Shown piece by piece: positions 37,328-44,231 of a stretch of DNA of 64,000 bases. The stretch lies in the NCBI GenBank assembly GCA_022647615.1, contig JALCKZ010000001.1, positions 360,178-424,177 of the forward strand, in the 5' to 3' direction. The position numbers and the translations under genes were made by a program. A model generated the notes under the pieces. It made no database searches. It was not told where the DNA came from and was given only the letters and a program-made list of their open reading frames with translations. Within the stretch, counting starts at the first letter, position 1; each line of letters opens with the position of its first letter. Source of the stretch: Bacteroidales bacterium. GTDB taxonomy: Bacteria > Bacteroidota > Bacteroidia > Bacteroidales > UBA932.

Positions 37328-37335
37328 CAAATATA
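37328..37335 (-). promoter_or_regulatory. -7 box for lpxK
   Basis: TATATTTG on the minus strand, 8 bases before the lpxK ATG, beginning in the T run of the tsf terminator; the same arrangement as at pepP (15674). Confidence 0.5.
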
Positions 37336-37362
37336 AAAAAAGGCGCGGAAAATTCGCGCCTT
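37334..37362 (-). terminator. Terminator of the rplM-rpsI-rpsB-tsf unit
   Basis: AAGGCGCG and CGCGCCTT arms (37340-37347, 37355-37362), seven-base loop, then a T run on the minus strand, 31 bases after the tsf stop. Confidence 0.88.
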
Positions 37363-37392
37363 CTTTTTGTACAATAATATAACTCTACGTTA

Positions 37393-38220
37393 TTAGTCGC
37401 TCAAAGAATATCTCTTGAAAGCAACTACTTTAACCTCAGGGTCAACGCTCTTAAGGTACTGAGCTACAGTTTGTTTGCCATCGCCAAGTGCAAGTACTTG
37501 CTCTTCCAAAGTTCTCTCTTTGAAGAATTTTGCAAGCTTGCCTTCTACTATTCTCTCTGCAATTGCCGCAGGTTTTCCCTCCTGTGCAACTTCCTCTCTG
37601 TAGATTTGCAACTCCTTGTCTATTACGCTTTGAGGGCAATCCTCTTTGCGGATAGAAACGGGTACCATTGCGGTAATCTGCATTGCAATCTCCTTAACAG
37701 CCTCATCAGCAATCTTCTTGCTGAATCCAACTATTGTTGCAACTTTCTTGTTGTTATGAATATAGTAGCCAACATAAGGGGCCTCTATTTTCTCATAGCA
37801 AGCAAGGACGTGCTTTTCTCCGCTCTTGCCGGTCTGGTCTGTAACAGCCTCTTCTACTGTTAAATTACCAACTTTGCAAGCCTTCAGAGCATCAACGTCT
37901 GCAGGTAAATTAGCAATAGCTGCATCTGCAATCTCCTTAGCAAGTTTTTGGAAGCCCTCTGTACCTGAGACAAAATCTGTCTCGCAGCCAAGGCAAACCA
38001 AAACTGCTTTTGTGTTGTCAGCATTTGTTCTTGCAAGAACAGCACCCTCAGAAGTCTCACGGTCAGAACGTTTTGCGGCAATCAACTTACCCTTCTCCCT
38101 AAGAAGCTCCTTTGCTCTCTCATAATCTCCATTAGCCTCTACAAGAGCCTTTTTGCAATCCATCATGCCGGCCTGCGTCATCTTGCGCAGCTTCATTACA
38201 TCTGATGCTTTAATATCCAT
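37393..38220 (-). CDS. tsf: Elongation factor Ts
   Basis: 275 residues. The UBA-like N-terminus MDIKASDVMKLRKMTQAGMMDCKKALVEANGDYE and the GCETDFVSGTEGFQKLAKEIA core are diagnostic. EF-Ts exchanges GDP for GTP on EF-Tu. It follows rpsB and a 67-codon overlapping ORF, and ends before a strong terminator. Confidence 0.96.
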   Translation of the reverse strand: MDIKASDVMKLRKMTQAGMMDCKKALVEANGDYERAKELLREKGKLIAAKRSDRETSEGAVLARTNADNTKAVLVCLGCETDFVSGTEGFQKLAKEIADAAIANLPADVDALKACKVGNLTVEEAVTDQTGKSGEKHVLACYEKIEAPYVGYYIHNNKKVATIVGFSKKIADEAVKEIAMQITAMVPVSIRKEDCPQSVIDKELQIYREEVAQEGKPAAIAERIVEGKLAKFFKERTLEEQVLALGDGKQTVAQYLKSVDPEVKVVAFKRYSLSD

Positions 38221-38257
38221 ATTAAAATCTCCTCTTTTTTTTAATAATCACAACGGA

Positions 38258-38461
38258 TTATTCCTCTTTTTTATCCTCTTTTTTCTCTGCCTTTGCAGGT
38301 TTTGCAACCTTCTCTCCTTCAGCCTTTTTCTCCTCTTTTGGAGCAGGTTTCAGAGATGCTTTTACACCCTCTTTGGGAGTAGCTTTGGCAACGCTTCTTC
38401 TTGGACGAATTTTTCTGCCCTCTGTCGGGACATCAATTTCATTAGCCTTCTCATCCTCCAT
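38258..38461 (-). CDS. Lys/Glu-rich small ORF overlapping the rpsB end
   Basis: 67 codons from the ATG at 38461 (MEDEKANEIDVPTEGRKIRP...), ending in KAEKKEDKKEE. It overlaps the rpsB stop by 11 bases (ATGGAGGATGA). The composition resembles the charged C-terminal tails of S2 in Bacteroides, which run some 30-50 residues past the S2 core, so this may be the S2 tail displaced by one base through an indel or a +1 shift, rather than a separate protein. A 9-mer copy lies inside (38422-38430). Confidence 0.45.
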   Translation of the reverse strand: MEDEKANEIDVPTEGRKIRPRRSVAKATPKEGVKASLKPAPKEEKKAEGEKVAKPAKAEKKEDKKEE

Positions 38462-39212
38462 CTTCTGCAAGCTCTTTATCCTTAGCTCTCTTCTCCTCCT
38501 CTGCGGCAGCCTTCTCTTTTTCTACTTTCCTCTCAGAAAGTCCCTCAGCAACAGCACCGCACAAAGCTGACATAACAACTGAAATGGATTTTGCTGCATC
38601 ATCATTGGCAGGGATTACATAGTCTACCGGAGTTGGGTCACAGCAAGTATCTACCATTGCAATAACAGGAATGTTAAGTCTCTTTGCCTCTTTAACGGCG
38701 TTTGATTCCTTCTGAATATCAACAATAAACAGAGCGGAAGGAAGACGATTAAGGTCTGCGATAGAACCTAAGTTCTTCTCCAGCTTTGCTCTCTGGCGGG
38801 TAACCTGAAGTTTCTCTCTTTTTGCAAGAGTCTCAAAAGTTCCGTCGGTAATCATTTTATCTATGGTGTTCATTTTCTTAACAGCCTTCCTGATTGTTGG
38901 GAAGTTTGTAAGCATTCCACCCGGCCATCTCTCTGTAACGTAAGGCATGTTAACCTCTTTGGCCTTCTCTGCGATAATATCTTTTGCTTGTTTCTTTGTT
39001 GCGACAAAAAGAATTTTTCTGCCGCTGCGTGCCAAATTCTTCATAAAATTGGCAGCGTCATCTATCATAAGCACGGTTTTGTGCAGGTCAATGATATGAA
39101 TACCATTTTTCTCCATAAAAATATATGGAGCCATCTTTGGATTCCATTTTCTCTTAAGGTGTCCAAAATGTGCGCCTGCATCTAGTAATTCTTGAAAATT
39201 TGTTCTTGGCAT
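38451..39212 (-). CDS. rpsB: 30S ribosomal protein S2
   Basis: The start is ATG 39212 (MPRTNFQELLDAGAHFGHLKRKWNPKM), giving 253 residues. S2 motifs FVATKKQAKDII, RWPGGMLTNFPTIRKA and PVDYVIPANDDAAKS are present. S2 sits on the 30S subunit near S1. The last 25 residues are Lys/Glu/Ala-rich and the stop falls within an overlapping ORF that continues the same composition. Tsf follows, as in most bacteria. Confidence 0.95.
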   Translation of the reverse strand: MPRTNFQELLDAGAHFGHLKRKWNPKMAPYIFMEKNGIHIIDLHKTVLMIDDAANFMKNLARSGRKILFVATKKQAKDIIAEKAKEVNMPYVTERWPGGMLTNFPTIRKAVKKMNTIDKMITDGTFETLAKREKLQVTRQRAKLEKNLGSIADLNRLPSALFIVDIQKESNAVKEAKRLNIPVIAMVDTCCDPTPVDYVIPANDDAAKSISVVMSALCGAVAEGLSERKVEKEKAAAEEEKRAKDKELAEDGG

Positions 39213-39265
39213 TTTTTTAATTTTTAATGCGTTAATTTTTTCTGTCACTTGGGCATTTATTTGCC

Positions 39266-39394
39266 TCCCGACAGTTCTTCTGCATGTTAAGCAGAACTCT
39301 TACTTCAATCGCGAGTAGTGACCTTGTCAATCTCGCAGATTTTCCGCGGGTGAACAAGTTGCCGGTAGTTTCTATTCTTTGACAACTGTCGGGA
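39266..39394 (-). promoter_or_regulatory. rpsB leader bounded by inverted 9-mers
   Basis: In the 235-base gap between rpsI and rpsB, CTGTCGGGA copies at 39266-39274 (minus) and 39386-39394 (plus) are inverted; the paired arms extend to AACTGTCGGG / CCCGACAGTT, 10 base pairs enclosing about 110 bases. A smaller hairpin, TTCTGC/GCAGAA, lies inside. In the mRNA this could be an autoregulatory S2 leader, but I see no known S2-leader consensus. Confidence 0.45.
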
Positions 39395-39447
39395 ATAAAA
39401 AAGTCCGCCACTTTAAATTCAACCCGTGCGTAATCAGCTGTAATACT

Positions 39448-39837
39448 CTAACGTTTACTGAATTGGAAGCGTCTGCGAGCTCCAGGCTGTCCCGGCTTCT
39501 TTCTCTCAACCTCTCTCTGGTCACGAGTAAGAAATCCGTTCTTCTTTAGGATTGAACGATAGGCCTCAGCGTCAATTTTGCAAAGGGCGCGTGATATGCC
39601 AAGGCGAAGAGCCTCTGCCTGTCCTTTAATTCCGCCACCTACAAGGTTAACCTGAATATCAAAGTTAGCCAAAGTGTTGGTGACCTCAAGCGGCTGTTTT
39701 ACAATGTAAACAAGAGACTCATCAGGGAAATATTTCTCCAGCTCTTTGCCATTAATTGTAATGTTGCCTTTACCTGTGTTCACGAAAACGCGAGCAATTG
39801 CTGATTTACGTCTTCCAAGGGCGTTAATTTTCTCCAT
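39448..39837 (-). CDS. rpsI: 30S ribosomal protein S9
   Basis: 129 residues, MEKINALGRRKSAIARVFVNTGKGNITING, KQPLEVTN, GGGIKGQAEALRLGISRAL and the conserved basic end RRRFQFSKR, whose last Arg contacts P-site tRNA. It follows rplM by 3 bases, the usual pair. Confidence 0.97.
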   Translation of the reverse strand: MEKINALGRRKSAIARVFVNTGKGNITINGKELEKYFPDESLVYIVKQPLEVTNTLANFDIQVNLVGGGIKGQAEALRLGISRALCKIDAEAYRSILKKNGFLTRDQREVERKKPGQPGARRRFQFSKR

Positions 39838-39840
39838 GCT

Positions 39841-40293
39841 CTAAATTTCGTTTAATTTAATTGTTTTTGGTTTCTGTGCTTCATGCTTGTGTTCTGCACC
39901 TGCGTAAACGTGAAGATTGCGGAACATCTGAGCACCCAGCCTTGTCTTTGGAAGCATTCCTCTAACGGCCTCCTCAATAAGCGCTACCGGTCTGCGTTGC
40001 AATAACTCCTTTGGAGTTGCAAAGCGCTGACCTCCGGGATAACCTGTGTACCTTACGTACACCTTATCTGTCAGCTTCTTACCTGTAAGACGGACCTTTG
40101 CGGCGTTAATGATAATAACATTATCTCCGCAATCCGTGTTAGGTGTAAAGTTAACTTTCTCCTTACCTCTAAGCAGCAACGCTACTCTAGAAGCAAGACG
40201 TCCTAAAACTAGGTCTGTAGCATCAATAATCACCCACTCTTTAGTGGCTGTTTTGTTGTTGACAAACACTGTTTTGTAACTTCTGTAATCCAT
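39841..40293 (-). CDS. rplM: 50S ribosomal protein L13
   Basis: The start is ATG 40293 ([24 protein letters not shown]), 150 residues. Core motifs [25 protein letters not shown] and [31 protein letters not shown] are normal. A frame running up to 40434 crosses the promoter and is rejected. First gene of the rplM-rpsI-rpsB-tsf unit. Confidence 0.96.
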   Translation of the reverse strand: MDYRSYKTVFVNNKTATKEWVIIDATDLVLGRLASRVALLLRGKEKVNFTPNTDCGDNVIIINAAKVRLTGKKLTDKVYVRYTGYPGGQRFATPKELLQRRPVALIEEAVRGMLPKTRLGAQMFRNLHVYAGAEHKHEAQKPKTIKLNEI

Positions 40294-40343
40294 CGTATGA
40301 TGATATAAAAAATTAAATATCTTGTGCTTTAAAGTTGCACATA

Positions 40344-40361
40344 CCCTCTTTTCTAAGAGGG
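40344..40361 (-). promoter_or_regulatory. 5' hairpin of the rplM mRNA
   Basis: CCCTCTT, loop AGAA on the minus strand, AAGAGGG, a 7-base-pair stem at or near the 5' end of the transcript, about 50 bases before the start codon. Position suits an L13 autoregulatory leader; this is inference. Confidence 0.4.
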
Positions 40362-40364
40362 GTG

Positions 40365-40396
40365 CAAAGGTATATAAAAATTTATGATATGCAAAC
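40365..40396 (-). promoter_or_regulatory. Promoter of the rplM unit
   Basis: TTTG (40392-40395 on plus as CAAA), spacer of 19, TACCTTTG (40365-40372) on the minus strand: the best full match to the Bacteroidetes promoter in this window. Confidence 0.75.
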
Positions 40397-40402
40397 TTTC
40401 GT

Positions 40403-40470
40403 AAAAAAAGAGTTCCCTCGGAACTTTTTACCAACTACTGCGTAAAAAGTTCCGAGGGAACTCTTTTTTT
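40403..40470. repeat. Perfect 29-bp inverted repeat, GTTCC family
   Basis: Arms 40403-40431 and 40442-40470 are exact inverted copies with a 10-base spacer. Each arm is itself a small palindrome with core AGTTCC-CTC-GGAACT. T runs at both ends make it a possible terminator for dusB, whose stop codon begins at its last base. The core is shared with the pairs at 41461-41581, 42748-42778 and 52383-52403. Confidence 0.85.
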
Positions 40471-41444
40471 TAACCCCACGTATCAGCAATGTAATCCAAT
40501 AGCTGTACAACTTTTGCGGGGTCCGGCTCTGTGACAAGTTTCATGCGGGTTTCTTTGAAGTTTGGAAGGGCTTTGAAATAATTGCTCAAGTGACGGCGCA
40601 TCTCAAACATGCCGCGCTTTTCACCCTTTATCTCCAAAGATTTTGCATAGTGTTTTTTTGCAAGCTCCACTTTCTCCTTTACAGTCAGGGGAGGCATTTC
40701 ATTACCTGTCGCGAGAAAATGCTTTATCTCTTTAAAAATCCACGGATGTCCATATGTAGCACGCCCAATCATCACAGCATCAACGCCATACTTGTCAAAA
40801 GCATTGCGCGCTGTCGGCCCGTCAATAATATCTCCGTTGCCAATGATTGGGATTTTCATGCGCGGGTTGTTCTTAACTTCTCCAATTAAGGTCCAGTCCG
40901 CCTCTCCCTTATACATTTGACAACGGGTGCGGCCGTGAATTGTGAGCGCAGCAATCCCCGCATCTTGCAGTCTCTCTGCAAGTTCTACAATGATTAAAGA
41001 ATTTTCATCCCAGCCAAGCCTTGTCTTCACCGTCACCGGAGTGTGCACCGCCTTCACCACCATCTCAGTGATTTCCACCATCTTATCAGGATATCGCATC
41101 ATGCCGCTGCCCGCTCCCCGCTTAGCAATTTTATCAACGGGGCATCCAAAATTTATATCAATCACATCGGGATGAGAGGCCTCCGCCATTTGCGCCGCTT
41201 CTACCATTGCCTCAGGGATGTGACCATATATTTGTATCCCGATAGGTCTTTCATAATCATAAATTTGCAGCTTTTGCAGAGACTTTGTCACATTGCGCAC
41301 AAGGGCATCGGAAGAGACAAATTCCGTGTACATCATATCCGCCCCAAACTCCTTGCAAATGTATCTGAATGAGGGATCTGTAACATCCTCCATGGGTGCC
41401 AGAAACAGCGGATACTCTCCAAATGTGATATTGCCGATTTTCAT
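40470..41444 (-). CDS. dusB: tRNA-dihydrouridine synthase
   Basis: 324 residues of the Dus TIM-barrel: FLAPMEDVTDPSFRYICKEFGAD, DINFGCPVDKIAKRGAGSGMM (catalytic Cys), VTVKTRLGWDENS, TIHGRTRCQMYKGEADW, GNGDI and IGRATYGHPWIFKEI. It reduces uridine to dihydrouridine in tRNA using FMN and NAD(P)H. DusB-like by overall similarity. It is flanked on both sides by GTTCC-family palindromes. Confidence 0.93.
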   Translation of the reverse strand: MKIGNITFGEYPLFLAPMEDVTDPSFRYICKEFGADMMYTEFVSSDALVRNVTKSLQKLQIYDYERPIGIQIYGHIPEAMVEAAQMAEASHPDVIDINFGCPVDKIAKRGAGSGMMRYPDKMVEITEMVVKAVHTPVTVKTRLGWDENSLIIVELAERLQDAGIAALTIHGRTRCQMYKGEADWTLIGEVKNNPRMKIPIIGNGDIIDGPTARNAFDKYGVDAVMIGRATYGHPWIFKEIKHFLATGNEMPPLTVKEKVELAKKHYAKSLEIKGEKRGMFEMRRHLSNYFKALPNFKETRMKLVTEPDPAKVVQLLDYIADTWG

Positions 41445-41460
41445 TGCGATGCAAAGATAA

Positions 41461-41581
41461 TTGTTCCCTCGGAACTTTTTACATAATTCACAAAATCAGA
41501 TATTTGCATTTTGAACAATCGTAAATTTTAAAGTATATCTATCTAAGAATCAACAATATGTAAAAAGTTCCGAGGGAACAA
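41461..41581. repeat. 24-bp inverted repeat pair upstream of the RAYT gene
   Basis: Arms at 41461-41484 and 41558-41581 are perfect inverted copies sharing the core GTTCCCTCGGAACTTTTTAC with the element at 40403-40470; 73 bases lie between. The pair sits between the dusB start and the transposase gene. It has the form of a REP/BIME: two inverted units around a spacer. Confidence 0.8.
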
Positions 41582-41669
41582 TACAAAAAAAATAAATATA
41601 CGCATTGGCTTGCGATTGTTTCCTTTTCAGCCTATCATTACACATGTTATTTTAGTATTAATTGGGAGG

Positions 41670-41678
41670 CTGTCGGGA
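41670..41678 (+). repeat. CTGTCGGGA 9-mer fused to the RAYT start codon
   Basis: Exact copy whose last A is the A of the ATG start of the transposase gene. Confidence 0.8.
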
Positions 41679-42781
41679 TGAAAAAAGGTGAAAAAAGGAT
41701 CCAAAATGGGATAATTCATTGTTATTGCAGAGGGAATAGCAGATTTAGAGTGTTTTATGATGATGTTGATTGTGTGGTGTTTCTCAAAAAATTGCAAAAA
41801 GCGCTAGATAAGACCCACAGCAGTTTACTTGATTTTGCGCTGATGGTTAATCATTTTCATTTATTGGTAAGGACTGAAAATGTCACTGAGCTAATGGGGC
41901 CATTTTTACAGAGCTATTCCAGATGGTATAATCAACGGCATAATATGTCTAATAAACTTTTTGCTTCTCCTTTTGGTAGTTCAGCAAAGAACGAGGAGAT
42001 AAAAGCTTTTCAATTAAGCACTTATATTTTGCAAAATCCATTAAAGGCAAATCTTTGCAAGAAGGCGGAGGAGTACGCCTGGAGTTCCGCCTCAATGCAT
42101 TTCCCTAACAATATGGCAATTAGCTGTATGAATGCAAGTAAATATATAAAAATAGATACCTCTTTGTATGACAGCAAATTCCACAGTTACAAGGAATTCC
42201 TAAATCATATTAATTTTATTCCCGACAGTTCTGTAAGAACGGAACAAAAATCCGTTAATAACAATGTCACATTGAAAAAGATTGGCGGAGATAACTCTTC
42301 ACAAGCAACCGGAAAAACTGGAATGGAGAGAAGAAAAGTATGGAAAAGCGAAATGGGAAAAAGTGAGACGGAGAAATTTGAAGTGGAGAAAAGTGAAATG
42401 GAGAAATTTGAAGTGGAGAAAAGTGAGATGGAGAAAAGTGAGATGGAGAAAAGTGAGATGGGAAAAAGTGAGATGGGAAAAAGTGAGATGGAGAAAAGTG
42501 AGATGGAGAAAAGTGAGATGGAAAAAATTGCACTTGAGTGTAAGGAAATTAATAGTGCGCAAATTTTAGGGAATGCCATTTTTGAATATCTCATAAAGAA
42601 CCTAGGGGGAAAAAAATTGGGAGATTTAACAGAAGAAGAAGAAAAAGGCCTAATCAAAACTGTTTTCAAGAAGACAGATTGTAAAATTGTAGAATTAGCA
42701 AATGCCGTTCATGAAAGTTATAATTTCGTTTACAGGTTGTTGAAAAAAGTAAAAAAGTTCCGAAGGAACTTTTTTACTTAG
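41678..42781 (+). CDS. REP-associated tyrosine transposase-like (HUH, Y1) protein
   Basis: 367 residues. The Y1 transposase domain (IS200/TnpA_REP type) covers about residues 1-150: GIIHCYCRGNSRFRVFYDD, the HUH motif in MVNHFHLLVRT, and the nucleophile Tyr region FLQSYSRWYNQRH. An insert of twelve 5-residue repeats (KSEME type, about 223-282) follows, then a C-terminal helical domain with a helix-turn-helix-like end. No second transposase gene or IS ends are seen, so it is more RAYT than IS200. GTTCC palindromes flank it and the last codons form one. It may act on the palindromes nearby. Confidence 0.8.
   Translation: MKKGEKRIQNGIIHCYCRGNSRFRVFYDDVDCVVFLKKLQKALDKTHSSLLDFALMVNHFHLLVRTENVTELMGPFLQSYSRWYNQRHNMSNKLFASPFGSSAKNEEIKAFQLSTYILQNPLKANLCKKAEEYAWSSASMHFPNNMAISCMNASKYIKIDTSLYDSKFHSYKEFLNHINFIPDSSVRTEQKSVNNNVTLKKIGGDNSSQATGKTGMERRKVWKSEMGKSETEKFEVEKSEMEKFEVEKSEMEKSEMEKSEMGKSEMGKSEMEKSEMEKSEMEKIALECKEINSAQILGNAIFEYLIKNLGGKKLGDLTEEEEKGLIKTVFKKTDCKIVELANAVHESYNFVYRLLKKVKKFRRNFFT
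42220..42228 (-). repeat. CTGTCGGGA 9-mer inside the RAYT gene
   Basis: Exact copy in the linker between the HUH domain and the repeat insert, encoding IPDSS on the plus strand. Confidence 0.7.
42344..42523 (+). repeat. 15-bp coding minisatellite, 12 units
   Basis: Twelve tandem units of consensus AAAAGTGAGATGGAG, two of them the variant AAATTTGAAGTGGAG. The unit length is a multiple of three, so the frame is kept and the protein gains KSEME/KFEVE repeats. Units 6-12 are nearly identical, which suggests recent expansion. Because of the repeat, several false open frames appear on both strands here. Confidence 0.92.
42748..42778. terminator. Hairpin of the GTTCC family at a convergent gene end
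   Basis: AGTAAAAAAGTTCC (42748-42761), loop GAA, and its exact inverse (42765-42778). It encodes the last residues of the transposase and overlaps the stop of the convergent kinase gene. The A/T-rich ends give a U run in both directions, so it can serve as a bidirectional terminator. Confidence 0.8.
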
Positions 42782-44057
42782 GAATGCTGAACCAGAAAGT
42801 TGAGCCTTTGCCTAGCTCTGAGTTTACACCAATTTTGCCTCCAAGAAGACGAACCATTGTGCTGCACAAGGCAAGTCCAAGGCCGGCCCCTTGTGAGAAT
42901 TTATTTGCCTTCTCAAATAGCCGGAACAACGCCTCCTGCGCCTCTTTGCTAATTCCTATGCCCGTGTCAATTACAGATATTTTGATATCTTTTTCTGTTA
43001 CTTCATACCTCATTGTGATGCTCCCGGTGTCAGTGAATTTCTCTGCATTTGAAACAAGAATACCTAGAATGTCTTTTATTATCTCATCATCAGAAATAAT
43101 ACTTGCCGGACCTCCGGATAAACAGATAAAATCCAGTTTTTTATGCATCCTCACCTTGAGAGTGTCTGCAAGCGCTTTGAAAAACTGCTCAAAATCAAAC
43201 GTTTGTTTGTTTACAGTAACTAGTCCGGACTCTGCGTCGGACAACAGAAGCATATTGTCTACAATGCTGAGAAGCTGCTTAGAATTATCATTAATATATT
43301 TTATATAATCCTGTCGCCCCTCCGCCGATGCCCCCTCGCAAATTAAACCAGAAAAACCGATTATCGCATTTAGCGGAGTTCTCACCTCATGGCTAACAGA
43401 TTGTATAAAGAGCGTTTTCATTTTATTTGCAGCCTCCGCTTTATCTCGCAAGTAGATCATTTCCTGCATTTCCAGCTTTTCTTTATCTATGCTGCGAACA
43501 ATGCAGATATAACTCAATATTTCATTGCCGGCTCCACTTTCATACGGAGAAACATCAATAGAAAACCAGCAATATCTGTCGGGAAATTTATACCTATACT
43601 CTGTATGATACTGCTCCATCTTTCCTTCATCCAAAACGCCGAGCAGCTCTTTTCCAATATGCAAGTCTTCCGGGTAAAATTGTGGCAGCCAATCTTTTAA
43701 ATAGATGTAGTGCAAGATTGTGTCTCCGCTTTCATCCAACCTGATAAAGAATCTTTTAGTCCTGTCGTACACCATAAATATGGTGCCGTTCAACCTGGAT
43801 GCGATAGACACTTTTTTCTTAAACAGCAGAAGACTGTTCTTCATCAAGAACCATTCATCCTCATGGCGTGACAACACTAGATAGCATATTACCAATGATA
43901 TAAGAAGGAACACAAGCGCCAGTATCGGAATATCAAAAGCATGCCTGTCAATGGAGAAGTCAAAGAAAAAAGCGAGGATATAAAAAACAAAGACAACGCC
44001 TGCCGCCAGGGAAATTATTAAGAGCAGTTTTCTTATTATGGCCAATTTTGAAGTCAT
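42774..44057 (-). CDS. PAS-domain sensor histidine kinase
   Basis: 427 residues. Two N-terminal membrane segments (about 10-30 and 40-60), no large periplasmic loop, a PAS-like domain (about 85-205), HisKA with His near 233 (QSVSHEVRTPLN), and HATPase_c with DTGIGIS and GAGLGLA. It ends GKGSTFWFSIPK, very like the larger kinase at 11801-14170. It is an inner-membrane sensor without a neighbouring response regulator. Divergent from pfkA. Confidence 0.87.
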   Translation of the reverse strand: MTSKLAIIRKLLLIISLAAGVVFVFYILAFFFDFSIDRHAFDIPILALVFLLISLVICYLVLSRHEDEWFLMKNSLLLFKKKVSIASRLNGTIFMVYDRTKRFFIRLDESGDTILHYIYLKDWLPQFYPEDLHIGKELLGVLDEGKMEQYHTEYRYKFPDRYCWFSIDVSPYESGAGNEILSYICIVRSIDKEKLEMQEMIYLRDKAEAANKMKTLFIQSVSHEVRTPLNAIIGFSGLICEGASAEGRQDYIKYINDNSKQLLSIVDNMLLLSDAESGLVTVNKQTFDFEQFFKALADTLKVRMHKKLDFICLSGGPASIISDDEIIKDILGILVSNAEKFTDTGSITMRYEVTEKDIKISVIDTGIGISKEAQEALFRLFEKANKFSQGAGLGLALCSTMVRLLGGKIGVNSELGKGSTFWFSIPK

Positions 44058-44060
44058 AAA

Positions 44061-44095
44061 GGCTGTTGTATTTTATAATACCGGCTGTTGTATTT
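44061..44095. repeat. 13-bp direct repeat upstream of the kinase
   Basis: GGCTGTTGTATTT occurs at 44061-44073 and 44083-44095, 22 bases apart, just before the kinase start codon. A duplicated operator is possible. Confidence 0.5.
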
Positions 44096-44154
44096 CTTGC
44101 GAAGTTACTTATTTTTTTGTTTACTCTAATATTTAAATAAGGGACAGAAAATAA

Positions 44155-44231
44155 ATTAACTTTGCGTAGGTTAAAACAAGAATAAGTATTGAAATATTAA
44201 CTTTGCGCAGGTTAAAACAAGAATAAGTATG
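44155..44231 (+). repeat. 41-bp tandem duplication of the pfkA promoter/leader
   Basis: Copies begin at 44155 and 44196 and are identical over 35 bases except T/C at 44167/44208. Each carries TAACTTTG (44157-44164 and 44198-44205), an exact -7 box. The second copy ends at the pfkA ATG, the first at GTATT. Two promoters 41 bases apart, about four helical turns. Confidence 0.85.

Noticed and set aside
42344..42523. Possible CRISPR array
   Set aside because: The units are directly tandem with no spacers and keep a coding frame, so it is a minisatellite. No cas genes are present.
42205..42669. Several open frames on both strands across the RAYT repeat region
   Set aside because: They are shadows of a 15-bp repeat without stops in any frame; only the plus frame links two recognisable protein domains.
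41445..42781. A complete IS200/IS605 insertion sequence
   Set aside because: There is no tnpB, no clear element ends and no second copy; the flanking palindromes fit REP-type units better.
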